A DNA stretch of 64,000 nt from Pyropia haitanensis (lineage: Eukaryota > Rhodophyta > Bangiophyceae > Bangiales > Bangiaceae), in assembly GCA_008729055.1 (NCBI GenBank), contig SDUX01000004.1:4232559-4296558 (forward strand). The letters run 5' to 3'. The position numbers were made by a program, and so were the translations under genes. How positions within the stretch are numbered: position 1 is the first letter of the stretch; each line of letters opens with the position of its first letter. The notes under the pieces are model-generated. The model worked only from the letters and a program-made list of their open reading frames with translations. It was not told the DNA's origin and made no database searches. Below are positions 53,256-63,970 of the stretch, piece by piece.

Positions 53256-54472
53256 TCGTGCGGCGGGCGGTCGCGCGGCGGCGTGGCGGCGGCGGCGCCG
53301 CTCCCGCTCGTCGCCCGCGGCCTCGCGCGGCTGCCGCGCCCCCTCCGCCACGCGGCGGCGTGGACGCTGCGCCACGTCCTCCGCCGCACGACGCCCGCGC
53401 TGCTGCTGCGGGGCCTCAACACGGGCCTCGACGAGGCGCGGTCGGGGGGGCTCGCCGCCCGCCGCGACCGCCTGCGCGCCGCGCTCGCGGCGGCCATGGC
53501 CGCCGCGCGTGTGGACGTGCTGCTGCTGCCGCCGGTGGGCATCCCGGCGCCGCGGGCGGGCCACGGGGGGGTGGAGCTGTTTGGCGCGTTTCTGTTTTCC
53601 GCCCTCTTTTCGCTCCTCGACGTGCCGTCGGGGGTGGTGCCGGTGCGGCTGGCGTCGGCCGACGACGCGGCGGTGGCGGCGGCGGCGTCGTCGTCATGGT
53701 CATCGTCGTCCTTGTCGGCGGCGGCGGGGCCGTGGGGGGTACGCCGCGGCCGCCGCGGCGGCGGCGGCGGCCGCCCCGACGCGCTCCACCGCGCCGCCGC
53801 ACGCGCGGTCGGCGACGCGGCGGGCCTGCCCGTGGGCGTGCAGCTGGCCGGCCGCCCGTGGCGGGACGAGGCGGTGCTGGCGGCCATGGCCGAGGTCGAA
53901 GCCGCCGTCGCGTTTGACGCGGTGCCCGCCGCGCTCGACGGGCTCGCCGCGGGGGGGGGGGGGCTCGCGTCCCCGCGGGGGGGGCGCCCGTCCCCGCCCG
54001 CGGGCGGGGTGGGGGGAGCTGGGACGCGACCTCGGGGGGGGGGGGAGGGGGGCGCGGTTGGTGGGGCGACGAGGCCGCCACCGCAGAGGAGGAGGGGCTG
54101 CTGCTGCCGCTCGCCGCGGGCACGCCGCCGGTGTCGCCCCGCTCGACCGCGTATGGCAGCTGTGGGGGCGCCGCGGGCGGCGGCGCCGCCGACGGCAGCG
54201 GCGGCATTGGCGGCGTCGGCGGTGGCGTCGGCGGCGGCGGCGGCGGCGTCGGGCGCAAAGGGCCGCGCCCCCCCCCACGCGCCGCGTCCGTGGCGGTGGC
54301 GACGCCCACCGAGCGCTCCCGCCTGGTGCGCGTCTGCCGCGCGACCGACGCGGACGCGTCGGTGGACGAGGGCGCGGGGGAGGAGCTGCTCACCTGGGCC
54401 GCCACCGCGTGGCGCCGCGCGCTCCGCATCCCGACCGCGTACCGGTCGGGGCCGGACCTCGAGGCGGCGTGA
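51651..54472 (+). CDS. FAAH-like amidase-signature protein lacking catalytic residues; frame broken at G/C-runs
   Basis: The protein resembles fatty-acid amide hydrolase along its whole length: an N-terminal membrane helix (MLLWILLAALALLPALIAAA) with a basic stretch, REAIVDFPL, VGPLHGVPVTVGDAVGVAG then MDSTLGQ, AANPWAPARLAGGGAGG, HVAADVGGALRVAPHFCGV, FRPTGGRVS, VPPLPFRRPDED, LRVAVLRGDEDPLVRFTPHP, a second hydrophobic part RVDVLLLPPVGIPAPRA, SLLDVPSGVVPVRLASADDA and GLPVGVQLAGRPWRDEAVLA. The catalytic Lys-Ser-Ser triad is absent: Gly138 replaces Lys, Gly214 replaces the cis-Ser and Ala238 replaces the nucleophile. Frame changes lie at the C-run near 52836-52846, the G-run near 53093-53106, and a G-run near 53951 or 54040. 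The last frame ends VRVCRATDADASVDEGAGEE and PDLEAA at TGA 54470-54472, an extension beyond FAAH. It is probably membrane-bound and probably not a hydrolase. Confidence 0.78.
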
Positions 54473-55155
54473 GCCGCCCCGCGGGCGCGCGGCTGCCGCA
54501 CACAACGAAACCGAAAGCGGTGGGGTGGGGGAGGCGGGGGAGAAGGGGTGGGGTGGGGGGGGGGGCACGGGATGTTTTGGAGGGGGAGGTGGGGTGGGGG
54601 TGCGGCAGACGCAGGGCGGACGCGCGGCGGACGCAGGGCGATTGTCAACGGGGGAGCCGGCGCGTGCTGGCTGGCCGCGCACTGCGCGGCGGCGCTGTGC
54701 CTGCCCGCCTCTCCCCGCAACCATATGTGTGTATGTACAGTATCGTGTACAAACAAACCTCTGACTCCCTGTGCTCTCCGAGGGGGCGACCCCGTTTGTG
54801 CTCCGTGGGGGGTGGGCGGGCCGCCGCGCGGCGGCCGACGGTGCGGCGCGCCCCCCTGACCCCCCCAGACGTCACCGTCGCGCGGTCAGGCAGTGGGAGA
54901 CGGGCGCCACAGTCAAAAAAACAATGGCGAGTCTTTGGGTCGAGGCGTAGCTGGCACGGAGCAAGCCGCCACTACTCGGAGAAATGGCATCCTGACGGGT
55001 GCGCGCCGCCCCGTCTGGGAAGCCGACGTCGCCTCCTACAGGTGCCCACGCAGCGGTCCAACCTAGGGTGGGCAAGGGCGACATCGCCCACAGGAAAAGA
55101 ACGGCACGAGTGGGAGAGCAGCTCCGCCACCCACGCCGGAGGGGCAAGGTGCATC
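54473..55155. other. Convergent spacer
   Basis: The spacer lies between the amidase-like (+) and alpha-galactosidase (-) stops. It is G-rich at 54520-54600, then of mixed composition. It should hold both 3' UTRs; no gene is seen. Confidence 0.35.
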
Positions 55156-58100
55156 CTAGCCCGCAATGGCCTTGATCGAGTAGATGACGCTGTCCGCGTC
55201 AAAGAGGAACTTGACCTGCAGAGGAGGGGCGCCAGTGGGTGAGGACAAGGCACAGCAAATGAATCGGGACAGTGGCGAGCCAACAGCAAAAAATGGGCGG
55301 TGGGTTAGAAGCCGTCCAGCGGGACGTGCAGGGGCTCCATGACCAAAGAGCGATGCCCACAAACAGGACACCCACACCCACCAGAGCAGGCACGACGCCT
55401 CGTCAGCAAGACAAAACAGCAACGCCGAGCCCCGAACAGTACAAACCCGCCACCAAAACAGAGATACCCGCACGTACCGGCAGCCCCGCGGAGCACAGCG
55501 CCCTGCCGCTCATCCGCAGTGGCGTCCCAAACTGGTAGACACCGCTGGAGTCAAAGTCGATGGCGCCCGTGTCAATGTTGCGGACCACGTGGCCCGGGCA
55601 CAGCTCCTCGACCTGGTAAACCTTGTTGGGCGCCAGGCCCCGCAGCGTCAGGCGCGGGAGCAGGCGGCCCACCTCGCGGCGCAGATTGACTGCAATCGCA
55701 ACGGCGTCGTTCTTGTCTTGAGACACAAACATCCACGCCGCCGAGTCGGACGTGAACGGACTCCACATCCGGTACATGTCGCCCTGGATGACAATGGGGG
55801 AGAGCTTCTTGTGGAGCTCAATGTAGCGCCGAATTTCGGCCAGCTCCTCCGTGGTCAGATTGCGGGGGTCTAGCTCGTAGCCAAAGGTGCCACAGAGGGC
55901 CACGAGGGAGCGCGTCTTCATCGACGTCGTTCTCAACGTCTGGTGGTTGGGCACGGAACTCACGTGGGAGCCCATCGACGAGACGGGGTACGCCAAGCTG
56001 GTGCCCATCTGGATCTGAACGCGCGACAGCGCATCGGTGTTGTCCTGTGAATGGGGACAGTGGGAAGACGGCACCGCAAAAACAAAAGCAGACCACGTGA
56101 AACGCGCAAGCGCGCCACCACACATAGGTGCCATCAAGCGAGGGCGTACGTGTGAGTCCTCTCGTCCAATGGACATAGCAACTCATGGTAAGAGCACACC
56201 ACACGACAGGAAACCACGTTTGGCGACGCCAGTGGCAAAGCAGTGCAGACACCACAGCACGGCTGACAACGAATGGCCAACCCAGACACACACAAACGAG
56301 GCGAGTCCAACGTACCGATGTCCAAATCTGGGGAGAAAAGAAGAGCATGCCCGCGTCAAAGCGCCCGCCGCCACCCGAGCACGTCTCAAACAGCACGTCC
56401 GGATGCTGCCGAGTGATGCGACCGAGCACCTCGTATACGCCCATCAGGAAGCGATGGGCCACTTCCCCCTGGCGCTCTGCCGGGAAGTCCTGGGAGAAGA
56501 CCTCGGTGAGATGACGGTTCATGTCCCATTTGACGTACTCAATGTTGCAGCCGGAGAGGATCCCATCCATCTCATTGTAGATGTGGTCACGCACGCACTC
56601 GCGCGAAAAGTCCAGCACCAGCTGGTTGCGCCCGGTCGTCCGCCCCCGTGACGGCACGTGGAGGCACCAGTCGGGATGGTCCTTGTACAGCTTCGAGTCC
56701 ATGGACACCATCTCGGGCTCCATCCAGAGGCCAAACTTGAGCCCCAAGTTGTTGACGTCTCGCACAAGGCCATCGAGGCTGTAGGGCAGCTTGGCCCGGT
56801 TAGGGAACCAGTCACCCAACCCAGCCGTCGTGTCATTGCGCTCTCCAAACCAGCCATCGTCAAGCACGATCATCTCAATGCCCGCCTTGGCCGCCACACG
56901 CCCAATCTCCACCACCACCTCGTGGGTGACGTTGAAGTACGCCGCCTCCCTGCCAACGTGCCAACCAACATAGAGGGACACACGCATCACACACACAAGA
57001 AAAACGAGCATCCGGAGCGCGTCAGTAGGGCGCCCTCTCCGAGAGCAAGCGACCCGACAAAGAAAATCACCAAGCAACACACCCACAAGCAAGAAAAGCC
57101 GGCCATTGAGCACACGCAGTGCAAGACGTACCAAGTATTCAGGAGCACCGGGCACGAGTAGTTGCGCCAGCGCGGCGGCACCAGCCGCTGCCGCATCAGG
57201 CGGTGGAGGCCACGGCTGAGCTTCCCCATCCCCTCGTCCGAGTAACTCATGATCACCTCGGGCGAGTTAAACTTCTCGCCGGGCGACAGGCTCCAAGTGA
57301 ACCCCTCTGGGTTGAGGCCCATGCTCACCCGCAGACGGCGGGACTCGGAGATCTCAGCCGACGCCATGAAGTTGCCACTGTACACGAGTGTAAAGGCAGT
57401 CACAATCCCAGAGTCCTCCGCGGGCGGCCCCCCCGGCGAAATGACAATGAAAGGGTTGAACTGATGGCTCGAAGCGCCGCGAGAGGACTTGACAACCGTC
57501 AGGCCGTCGTCCAACTTGCGCACAACAACCTGCCGCTCCCGCGCCCAGCCGCCCGACAGCTGCGTCATGTAGTACTGGTCCGCGTCATAGTCGAGCGTGA
57601 CCGACGCAACGTGAAGAAGGGTGACGAGGTCCGACGACGAATTGACCACCACGTTTCGTCGGATGATGGCGTCATACTCGTGCATGACCGTGTAGTGGAC
57701 GAGGACGACCAGGTTCATCACGGGGTCTACCATCTCCACAATGAGCGTGGTGGCCTCGTTCGGGAACTCTACGTAGACGCCCGGAGAGAACTCGTCCAGC
57801 GTGGGCTTCCCCCGCACAATTCGGTGCGACTTGTACTCGAGCGGCGACACCGTCGAGCCGTCCTTGTAGCGCACCTTGAGTGACGGCTCCCGGTAGTCGC
57901 CCGTGCCGTGGTCCGCAAACTCCAACAGCTTGGTGTTCTTGCCAACGAGCTCGGGGTCCAGCTTGGACCAGTTCGTGGCCTCGTACGACGACAGGTGGGG
58001 CGTCAGATCTGCCGAGGCCCCAGCCAGCGACATGAGGCCCATCGAGGACCCGGCTTGGTTCGTCAGGCTGCTCAGGCCGGCAGTGGTGCCGCCAAGGGCG

Positions 58101-59167
58101 GCGGGGGAGGTGGGCCCAAAGGTGGGCGTCTGTCCAATGCGCGCGGGGAAGCCCGCCGTGCTACGAGGGCCCATGCGCGGGGAAAACGGCGGCGACGGGC
58201 GCCCCGACGACGTCTCGGCCGCGGGGGTGCCAACGGTCGCACTGCGGGGCAACGCCGGGGCGACCGCTTCGTCCACCTCAGACGGCGGGCCGCCCGTCGA
58301 TGGCACCGTCCGCGCGGCACCGTCGACGAGCGACCCGTCGGCCGCACCGGCCGATGAGGCAGCCTCCTCCCCGTCTGCCCCGTCGGCGTCGGCGCCGACG
58401 GTCGGCGTCGCAACGGTCGCGTCCCCTTCCACCGGCTCGCCGAGAGCCATGGCTAGCACCCCGTCCGACAGGTCCTTGTTGAGATCGCCCCCCCGGTGGC
58501 GCTCCATCGACCACAGCCGCCACGACGCATTCTCCAGCCGCCGAGGCCGGCTGTCATTCTCCGTGGCCGTGTCCTTGGCGCGGGTGTACACCTTCCAGCG
58601 CTCCGACAGGTCGTGCTCGTCGGCAATCTCGCCCAGCTCGTCCAGGCCCATCTTTCGCGCCACCGACACGACGCCCTTGGGGTCAAACGGGGCCGGCACG
58701 TTGGTCTTGGACAGGTACGTGAGGTCATCTTCCACCAACAGCGGCGGGCCCCAGTACAGGTGCTCCAAGTTCTTCGAGTCGTCCACCCGGAAGACGTAGA
58801 GGGAGTCCTTGCCCCGCAGGCGAAAAACCCGCTTGCGCGCGTCCCACGAAATGCCCGGGCGCTGCTCCGTCATGCGCAGCGGCGCGGCCGCGGCGCGGTT
58901 GCCCCCATTCGCGGGGTGGCCATCAAAGAGGGATCGCGACGGGACCACATTGTTGGCGGCGGCGGCGGCCGCGGCGCCGCCGCCGCCGCCGCCGCCGCCG
59001 TTGCCGGTGCCGCCACCGTTGCGGGCGCCCGCCAGGTAGTCCATGCCCCCACGGGCCGGGCCGGGGTCTTCGGGGGATCGGCCAACGGGCGGGTGGGGGC
59101 GGCCACCCGCGCTCACGTCCGTCGCCGACGCGACGGCGCGGAGCGCCGTGTGCGCCGGCGTCGACAT
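55156..59167 (-). CDS. GH36 alpha-galactosidase, four exons
   Basis: The enzyme hydrolyses terminal alpha-galactosides; in red algae it could act on floridoside (galactosylglycerol). Exons on the minus strand are 59167-57132, 56949-56316, 56044-55478 and 55215-55156. All donors are GTACGT; acceptors are GGCAG, CACAG and TGCAG; phases agree; the spliced frame is 1,098 residues. After a low-complexity N-terminus of about 90 residues and an unusual insertion (roughly 210-370, Ser/Ala/Thr/Pro-rich), the N-terminal beta-sandwich domain is followed by the barrel: IEMIVLDDGWFGERNDTTAG, LGDWFPNRAKLP, FGLWMEPEMVS, HPDWCLHVP, NQLVLDF, YVKWDMNRHLTE with nucleophile Asp821, FETCSGGGGRFDAGML, and SDNTDALSRVQIQMGTSLAY with the acid/base motif at about 890-895, then MGSHVSSVPNHQT. 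The ATG at 59167 is the first in frame with the domain. No signal peptide is seen, so it is probably cytosolic. Confidence 0.95.
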
Positions 59168-59862
59168 GGCAGCGGACGGGGGACGAGACGGCGCGGCACG
59201 AGGCCGTGAGAGAGAGGGTGGGGGGGAGGGGCCGGGAGGGGGGGGGGGGGGGGGGCAAGGGGCACCAAGCCCACGACCCGGGATGGCGAGAGCACGGGGG
59301 CGCGCGTCGCCAGTGCCGCCGCGCAGGCAGCAGCCCCCTCCTTGATGCGGTTCACCCGGCCGTGGCGTCGCGCGCGGGGCCACTTGCGACTCGGGTCTTG
59401 GCCGCTGATCTGGCGTCTCGTCCGAGTGTGTGCTGGTGTGTCCGCGTCGGTGGCATGCCACACTGGCGCTGCACGGGGCTGGGTCGCCGCGGCCGCTGAG
59501 CAAAGCGCAAAACAGACTAAAATCATTGTCAGTAGCCACGTCTCTCGAGTCCGTTGCAACTGACACCCGCCGGGCTGGCTTGGCCAATGAGGATCCGACA
59601 TGATGCGCGACCATGCGCAGGCGCATGCGCAATCTCTGCATCGAGAACAGCCACGTCGCGTCCGAGGTACGCGTTGAGATGCGATTGGCCAGGCGACGTG
59701 TATCTCGGTCAGCACGCGGAAGCGGGAGATTTTCTCCTGAGCCCGTCTCCGCGAGCGATTGGCGTAGTCGCGCAGCCGCCGCCGCGGCTCGACAGACGCG
59801 TGCGCAGGAGGGGGGGCGCCGTCGGGGGGGGACCTGTCCCGCTCCGCTGGGGAGTGTCTCCT
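59168..59862 (-). promoter_or_regulatory. Upstream region of the alpha-galactosidase gene
   Basis: Read on the minus strand, CCAAT boxes occur at about 59682 and 59758 (both as GCGATTGG or AGCGATTGG on the + strand), and another CCAAT lies on the + strand at 59583. A lower-GC stretch at 59505-59560 could hold the core promoter. No clear TATA box. Confidence 0.3.
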
Positions 59863-60627
59863 TCACCCTGCGTCGGCGCGCGGCGTCGGCGCGCGGCGAC
59901 GCGCGGCGACTGGAGGCCATTCACTGGGGGCCTGTGGGAGCACATTGAGCAGCTGCCAGGCGCCAGGCACGGTGCGTACCGCCTCGTCTTTGTGCACAAC
60001 GGCTTCCACTTCTTCCATTGATGACTGGGCGGTGACGAGATGGGATCCACAGCTGACCTCTCCCGCGGGGCGGGGGGGGGGGGACCAGCGCAAAGCAAGG
60101 GAGGTCCGGTCGGGGGAAACCACCTCACGACAAGATGACGCGGCAGCGGGGCGGTGGCCATGCCAATGATGAGGCACCGAGGCGGTGGCAGCTGCTGGGA
60201 CACGCCGGCCCCGCCGACCGCCGGGGAGCGCCGGTCGTCGCGCACGCCGCCGGGTGCATGGCTGGTCGCTCGCCGCCTCGACTTCCCCGCCGGGGGCGGC
60301 AGGCAACGCGCCCGTCCGCCCAATTCCGGGAATGGCAGAGAGCCCACCGTGGGGGGAGTGGTGGGGGTCGGTACCGCTTGGTGCCGTAGCGTCCCCTCCC
60401 GCTGAGATGCGGACGGCACCTTCCCGCAGAGGGCCAACCCGGTCATTGGGTGGGAGCTCCGCCCGACAGGGCGCGGTCACGGCCAGGTTCCCCAGGATGG
60501 CACACGCTGTCGTGGCCGACGTCGTGCGGGCGGGCTCCCTCTTGCAACCACCCCCACACGGACCGCACCTCCCTCATTACCGTTGGAAAGGGAAAGAGAG
60601 GGGGTGAACACTTACCTGACGGTTCAT
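59863..60627 (-). CDS. Possible two-exon gene, unknown function
   Basis: A minus-strand ATG at 60627 codes MNRQ and is followed directly by a perfect donor CAG|GTAAGT at 60615. A pyrimidine-rich stretch follows, and TTGCAAG (acceptor) ends at 60541. Joining to 60540 keeps the frame, which then stays open for 226 codons to TGA at 59863. The joined protein starts MNRQREPARTTSATTACAIL then GNLAVTAPCRAELPPNDRVG and ends near AQSSMEEVEAVVHKDEAVRT, VPGAWQLLNVLP. ACAILGNLA recalls an armadillo repeat, but one motif is weak. A TATA-like CTTTATGG lies at about 60711-60718. The middle (RRRARRPALPGGRRGRR) may be intronic. Confidence 0.3.
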
Positions 60628-62020
60628 CCCCGCCGCTTCATCCCTTCCGCGGGCCGCTGCTGCTACCGCCGTCGCCCTTTGGCGCCCGCGCCGTCGGTGG
60701 CCCTTCCCTTGTCCATAAAGGTTTTGGGAGGGGTACCGTCGGCCGTCGCTGTGTCCACGCCGCCCCCCCCCCCCCGGTGCAGCAGCAGCGTGCCAATGAG
60801 GCGGGCGGCCACCTCGGGGGGCGGCCCCACCGGCGGGGCGCCGCGGTCGGCACGACTCGCCACCGCGACGGCCATGCCGCGGCGGTATCCGCTGCGGCTC
60901 CACCCCCCCCCCCACACCACCAACGCGCCACGGACCCACGGCAGCGCACGCCACTGGCGGTGGCCACCCCACCCACGCCGTCGCCGCGCGGCCGCCGCGC
61001 CGGCGCGGCCGCCCACACACCCATCCGCCCCCGGCGGCACGCGGGGCGCCCCGCCGCGCCGCCCACCGCCAGGCGTTGGCCACCCGTGTTTTTTTTGTTT
61101 TTTTTTTGTCTCTGGTTGTCGCCCGATTCGACAGGCGTGCCGCTCCCGCCCCTGTCCCTTGCGGCGGCCGCGACAGCGCCCGCCGCGGCGACGCGGCGGT
61201 CACCACCGCCACCCGCCGCCGGTGGCCCGTCACGCCCCACGTCCATCCCACCGAGCGGGCGGTGGGGCGTGGCAGCGGGCGTGGCGGCTGGGGGAGCGGC
61301 CGACCGGCCGGCCGGCCCGGCCGCCGCCGCCGCCACCCGCGTCGTGCCGCCGCCGGGCCCGCGGGGCGGGGCCGAAAATTCGACCGCCGCCGCGCGGCAC
61401 GCGCGCGGTGGGCGCGTCGCGCCGCGCCGTCGGGTCGGGCGCGTCGCGCCGCCCGGCCGCGGCGCCGTCGTTGCGCGGGGCTGGCGGGTGGGGAGCCGAG
61501 GTGGGGGGGGGGGGGGGAGGGGGGCGGCACTGGCGGCTGCCGCCTCTCCCTCGACCGCCTCAGCCGGGCGCCGCGGAACCGCGGCGGCGGCCGGTAGGGG
61601 TGCCCCCACCCCCCCGCCGCCCACCATGGCCACCACGGCGACGGCGGTGGCGGCGGCAGCGGCGGCCGGGGGGGATCCGCCTCACGAGGGGGTGGTCCCC
61701 GCGACGGCCAGGCGGCGGCAGCATCGGGACGGCACGGCCCGGCTCCTGGTCGGCTCGCTGCGGGCGGCGGTCGCCGCCTTGACGCTTCCGCCCCTCTCCC
61801 CGTCCGTTGGCCTCCACCTTTCCACATACCCTCCCCGCTCCTCCATCCTCTCCCCCCCCCCCCCGGCCTTCCCAGTCCCGCTGCTTGTCTCCACCCTCTT
61901 GTGCGCCCCCCCCCCTCAGCGCCCGCCCTCCTGCCTGCCCCCCTTTCGTGCCCCCACTTGACTCACTCTCTCCCTTTCCGTTGCCCCCCGCGCCACCCCC
62001 GCCCTCCCCCCTCACCCCGC
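60628..62020. other. GC-rich spacer
   Basis: Long low-complexity frames on both strands, T-runs near 61088-61109, and C/T-rich DNA at 61780-62000 leading into the next gene. No conserved motif was found. Confidence 0.3.
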
Positions 62021-62716
62021 ATGATGCCCGCCGCCAGCCGCCACCGCGCCCGCCTCACCGCCCTCACCACCCTCGCGGCGGTTGCCCTCACCGCGGGCTC
62101 GGTGCTGCTGCGGTCTGCTGGAGAGGCACGGCCAACCCCTCTACTGGGAAGGGGCGGCGGCGGCGGCGGCACCGGCAGTGGCGGTGGTTTTCCCACCGCC
62201 GCGCGGGTAGGGGAGCCCTCGGCAGGCGACGCCCGCGTGGCCGCCCCCCGGCCCGTACCCCTGGCGGTGGGCAACGCGGCCAACGGGAGCGCCACCCGCG
62301 GGTGGCTCGTTGGCCACTTCCTCCCGCCCGGCAGCCCCGCCGCGTCGCGGCACGTGGAGGTCAAGTGGTCGGCGCACGCGGCGGGGGCGGCCAACGACGG
62401 TGGGGTGGCGGCCAATACGGTCGGCACGAGCATGGCGCTGCTCGTGCGGGGGCACCACCGGCTGCTCTTTCCAGAGCTCCCCGCGGATGGGGAGGCGGCG
62501 CCGGCGGTGGGGGGGGGGGGCGCCACGGCCGCCGCCTCCCGGGTGGGGCGGGTGGTGGACCTTGTGAAGGAGGGGGACTACGTGCTGTGGGCGCCGGGCG
62601 TGGCGCATACGTGGGTGGCGGTGGAGGACAGCGCGGTGGTGACGGTGCGGTGGCCCAGCCTGGGGGGGGACCAGGTCGCCGTGGGGTCGTCGGTGGGGAC
62701 AGAGGCGGGGGAGTAG
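62021..62716 (+). CDS. Membrane-anchored cupin-domain protein
   Basis: The protein has 231 residues. A basic start (MMPAASRHRAR) is followed by one hydrophobic segment LTALTTLAAVALTAGSVLL, which is a signal peptide or membrane anchor. A Gly-rich linker of about 50 residues follows, then one compact domain: ATRGWLVGHFLPPGS, SRHVEVKWSAHAAG, GTSMALLVRGHHRLLFPE, VVDLVKEGDYVLWAPGVAHT with WVAVEDSAVVTVRWPSL. The HFL, EVKW, LVRG, GDY and PGVAHTW blocks match a bacterial cupin-like group that I remember only as hypothetical proteins. His in HT and Glu in EVKW could bind a metal, but no function is known to me. Two ATGs (62021, 62024) open the frame. The frame is intact. Bacterial origin is an inference from the resemblance. 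Confidence 0.7.
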   Translation: MMPAASRHRARLTALTTLAAVALTAGSVLLRSAGEARPTPLLGRGGGGGGTGSGGGFPTAARVGEPSAGDARVAAPRPVPLAVGNAANGSATRGWLVGHFLPPGSPAASRHVEVKWSAHAAGAANDGGVAANTVGTSMALLVRGHHRLLFPELPADGEAAPAVGGGGATAAASRVGRVVDLVKEGDYVLWAPGVAHTWVAVEDSAVVTVRWPSLGGDQVAVGSSVGTEAGE

Positions 62717-62862
62717 GCGAGCTGCTGATGGGGCAAGGGATAGTAGTGATGGGCGGGGGCGGGCAAGGAGGGGCGTCGGGGGGCGGGGAGGCGGGGGAGG
62801 GACAGCTGGCGGACGGTCACAGATGGTAGCCGCTGCGCGCGGGGGGCAGCTCGAGAACGGAA

Positions 62863-62868
62863 AATAAA
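62863..62868 (+). terminator. AATAAA polyadenylation signal
   Basis: AATAAA lies about 147 bases after the cupin stop codon, in an A-rich patch within GC-rich DNA. Confidence 0.45.
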
Positions 62869-63930
62869 GTTCGCGGAAACGTCCTCGGCGGCGAGAACGG
62901 TGGCTGCTCTGCGGCGTGCCACCGGCGCTGCCACTGGCGCCGCCGCGGCTGCGGGATGGGGAGGTGTCGGACCACAGACCGTCGTCAGCGCGGGCGCGGG
63001 CGACGGACACCTAGCAGCGCGTCGAGCAACCCCCTCCTCGCCGCCCTTTACGGTGCCCCGTGCGGGTGGGTGTGCGCCACGGCACGCGCGGCTCCCTCGT
63101 TTGGCGGGCGCGCCGCGCGGGAACGTCGCCCCCGCACCGCGGGGGCGGTGCCCCCTCGCGGCGCGACGGAGCGGCTGCCAACGGTGCGTGCGACCATACC
63201 TGCTCGTTTCACCAACTCTCTTCATTCCCCCCCCGCCCCGCCTCCGTATCATCTTCTCCCCCACTTCGTTTTTGTTTGCCGGCACGTGCGAGCGGCTGCA
63301 CCTCCCACCTCGCACACAGGCCCGCTTGCTCGCCAGCGTGGGCGCCGTGGCAGGGGGGTCTCCTCCAACTGCGGAAAAGCGGGTCCAACCACCGCGTCAC
63401 CGCCGCGGCGCCAGCCGCGTCGTAGGCTACTCGCCATGGGGGACGGGGGGGGGCGGGCATGCCGCCACGGCGCCGTCATGGTCATCGTGCCTCCCGCATC
63501 CAGGAACGCCGACGCCGAGTGAGTGGGCCAAGTCCGATCGCGCCACGTGGCGAGTCACCCCCCAGTCAGAGAGTCTCTTCATCCATTCCAATTTGATCTT
63601 TCGCATTGAACGTGTAATTAATCTCTATGGGATGGTGAGCCGCGCGCGAGCGTCAACGACCGGCAGGTTCAAATTCAGCCGTCCGCCGCGAGGAGTCGAT
63701 GCGGTAGGCGCGGTCGCTGCCGTTGCCGCCCGCTCCACACCAGCTCTCGTGCAACGTCACTGCGTGGCGGCCGCTGCGCTACACGAGCGGCGTCGCGCCA
63801 CAAGCACGCGCCGCTGCGCCACCAAGCCCTCCCGCACTGCTCCCGCTGCCCGCGACGGCAGAGCCCATCCCCTCCGCCACTGCCCGCCAGCTCGAGAGGC
63901 GGTGCCGTGACGTGGACCGCGCGTGCCGCG
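62869..63930. other. Terminal spacer without recognised gene
   Basis: Mixed DNA with a lower-GC patch at 63580-63640. Open frames are Arg/Ala/Pro-rich shadows. Nothing is recognised. Confidence 0.3.
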
Positions 63931-63970
63931 GGCGGGCAGGCGGGCGGGCGGACGGGCGGGCGGGCCGGCG
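63931..63970. repeat. CGGG tetranucleotide repeat
   Basis: About nine imperfect copies of a GCGG/GGGC four-base unit, followed by G-rich GGGGGT repeats up to the window end. Confidence 0.5.

Noticed and set aside
60606..60616. AACACTTACCTGA, similar to the 5' end of U1 snRNA
   Set aside because: The following bases do not match any U1 stem or the Sm site. The motif is better read as the complement of a splice donor on the minus strand.
60450..61961. 503-codon plus-strand frame
   Set aside because: Low-complexity Pro/Arg/Ala translation with no domain; it overlaps the stronger minus-strand exon candidate at 60540-60627.
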